Below are positions 6,039 through 6,712 of a stretch of 6,712 bases of DNA, in pieces. The stretch is from the NCBI GenBank assembly GCA_030039655.1, contig JASHVC010000250.1:1-6712 (forward strand). The letters run 5' to 3'. The DNA comes from Xanthobacteraceae bacterium. Its GTDB lineage: Bacteria > Pseudomonadota > Alphaproteobacteria > Rhizobiales > Xanthobacteraceae. The first letter of the stretch is position 1. Every line of letters begins with the position of its first letter. Below the pieces are notes generated by a model. The model saw only the letters and a list, made by a program, of their open reading frames with translations, searched no databases and had not been told where the DNA came from. The position numbers and the translations under genes are program-made.

Positions 6039-6712
6039 TCACTCCGGCAGATAGCAGAAGCGCGCCATCTGCGGACCGTGATCCTTCACGATCCTGACCA
6101 CTTGTTCCTTCGTCAAAATGGCCTTCCATTGGCCGGCGCGCCCCTCGCGGAAGAAACGTCCGGCTTTATTTGAACGCTCCTGAAAGCCCTCACGTTCCTC
6201 TTGGGCCCACAGCGCGGCGAACGACGAACGATCAATGGCGCCGGCAAGTTGCCCAGGCGTAGGATGAAGGAGCAGATGACGCGCAAGCCCGCCGAACGTG
6301 CGCTCGGGAGTAGCCAGCATGTCCTCGTAGCGCATAACGTAGATGGCTCGATGCGGCTTGTGAGTCCAACTGAGAACGTGCTGGCTCCAAGAGCCGATCA
6401 CCTCGTAGACCTGCTCTCCGGTCACCGGTATTTCAGCGTTGGGGCGTCCCATGGTCGCAATCGTCTCGTCGAGGGGACAGCCAAGATGATGCGCGTAAGA
6501 GACGGCCACATCGAGGGGATTGCGGACGATGTAGATTGCCCCTGCGGTGACTTCAAAATTGACAGTCGTTGAGCCGCGATCGACCAGCAAAGCCTGGTGG
6601 GTCTTGGTGAAGATCAATCCCTCGAATTGCTTGGCGGCGCGCCGCTGGACCTGGTGCCGTACGCTGGCAATTTGATCGCGGTGTTCGTCGGTCGGCTTGA
6701 AACCCAATGCCT
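6039..6712 (-). CDS. PAPS-dependent sulfotransferase, 5'-partial
   Basis: This is the C-terminal 220 or so residues of a Sulfotransfer_1 family enzyme, which moves a sulfuryl group from PAPS to a hydroxyl or amine acceptor. The frame is open to the right edge. The TTG at 6707 is only a possible start. The N-terminal 5'-phosphosulfate loop (P-K-S/T-G-T-x-W type) is missing, so roughly 60-80 residues lie outside the window. Numbered from that TTG, K35-T36-H37 fits the K-T-H motif with the catalytic histidine. VRNPLDVAVS (61-70) is the 3'-phosphate-binding motif, with R62 and S70 at the expected eight-residue spacing. FREGRAGQWK (186-195) matches the conserved R-K-G-x-x-G-x-W-K region, with E in place of K. 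It has no signal peptide or membrane helix in the visible part, so it is probably cytoplasmic. The acceptor is unknown; a carbohydrate or lipid is plausible. TGA at 6039 is 78 bp before the TIR gene, so read-through transcription is possible. Confidence 0.9.
   Translation of the reverse strand, partial: ALGFKPTDEHRDQIASVRHQVQRRAAKQFEGLIFTKTHQALLVDRGSTTVNFEVTAGAIYIVRNPLDVAVSYAHHLGCPLDETIATMGRPNAEIPVTGEQVYEVIGSWSQHVLSWTHKPHRAIYVMRYEDMLATPERTFGGLARHLLLHPTPGQLAGAIDRSSFAALWAQEEREGFQERSNKAGRFFREGRAGQWKAILTKEQVVRIVKDHGPQMARFCYLPE

Noticed and set aside
6031..6041. TGATCAGATCA at the sulfotransferase stop as an operator
   Set aside because: It is short, overlaps the stop codon and has no partner site nearby; chance is a sufficient explanation.
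3186..6712. Functional link between sulfotransferase and a sulfatase-activating FGE
   Set aside because: The SUMF1-like domain lacks the catalytic cysteines and is fused to TIR-STAND, and no sulfatase gene is present. The shared 'sulf' theme is probably coincidental.

Overview
This is a GC-rich, densely packed bacterial window. Gene style and protein families suggest an alphaproteobacterium of the Rhizobiales/Bradyrhizobium type. The signs are strong G/C preference at third codon positions, exact 47-residue TPR arrays, tandem 'PLPRPRP' tails on periplasmic proteins, and TIR-STAND-SUMF1 fusions. That placement rests on family recollection; nothing in the window proves it. I see no tRNA, rRNA, CRISPR array, transposase, integrase or reverse transcriptase.

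Layout: (1) On the + strand, 1-1827 is the 3' part of a membrane-anchored TPR protein whose N-terminus probably lies off the left edge. (2) On the - strand, read right to left, lie four genes. First is a PAPS-dependent sulfotransferase, 5'-truncated by the right edge (6712-6039). Second is a large TIR-nSTAND1-TM-SUMF1 protein (5960-3186). Third is a single-pass membrane protein with four tryptophan-marked repeats and a proline/arginine-rich tail (3016-2105). Fourth is a small 74-residue membrane protein with a strong ribosome binding site (2073-1849). The small gene and the TPR gene end tail to tail with 21 bp between their stops.

Working model (inference): the TIR-nSTAND1 protein looks like a signalling or suicide ATPase. 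Its TIR effector and NTPase would be cytoplasmic, and its SUMF1/FGE-like domain would lie across the membrane in the periplasm. The SUMF1-like domain lacks the two catalytic cysteines of real formylglycine-generating enzymes and carries eight other cysteines, so it is better read as a ligand-binding or structural sensor than an enzyme. The next gene encodes a periplasm-facing repeat protein of a type I associate with SUMF1/caspase-like conflict proteins, and the small membrane protein follows it closely. Together these three could form an envelope-spanning stress or anti-phage module. The TPR protein, with predicted cytoplasmic repeats, and the sulfotransferase may be neighbours only. Nothing in the window demonstrates defence function.
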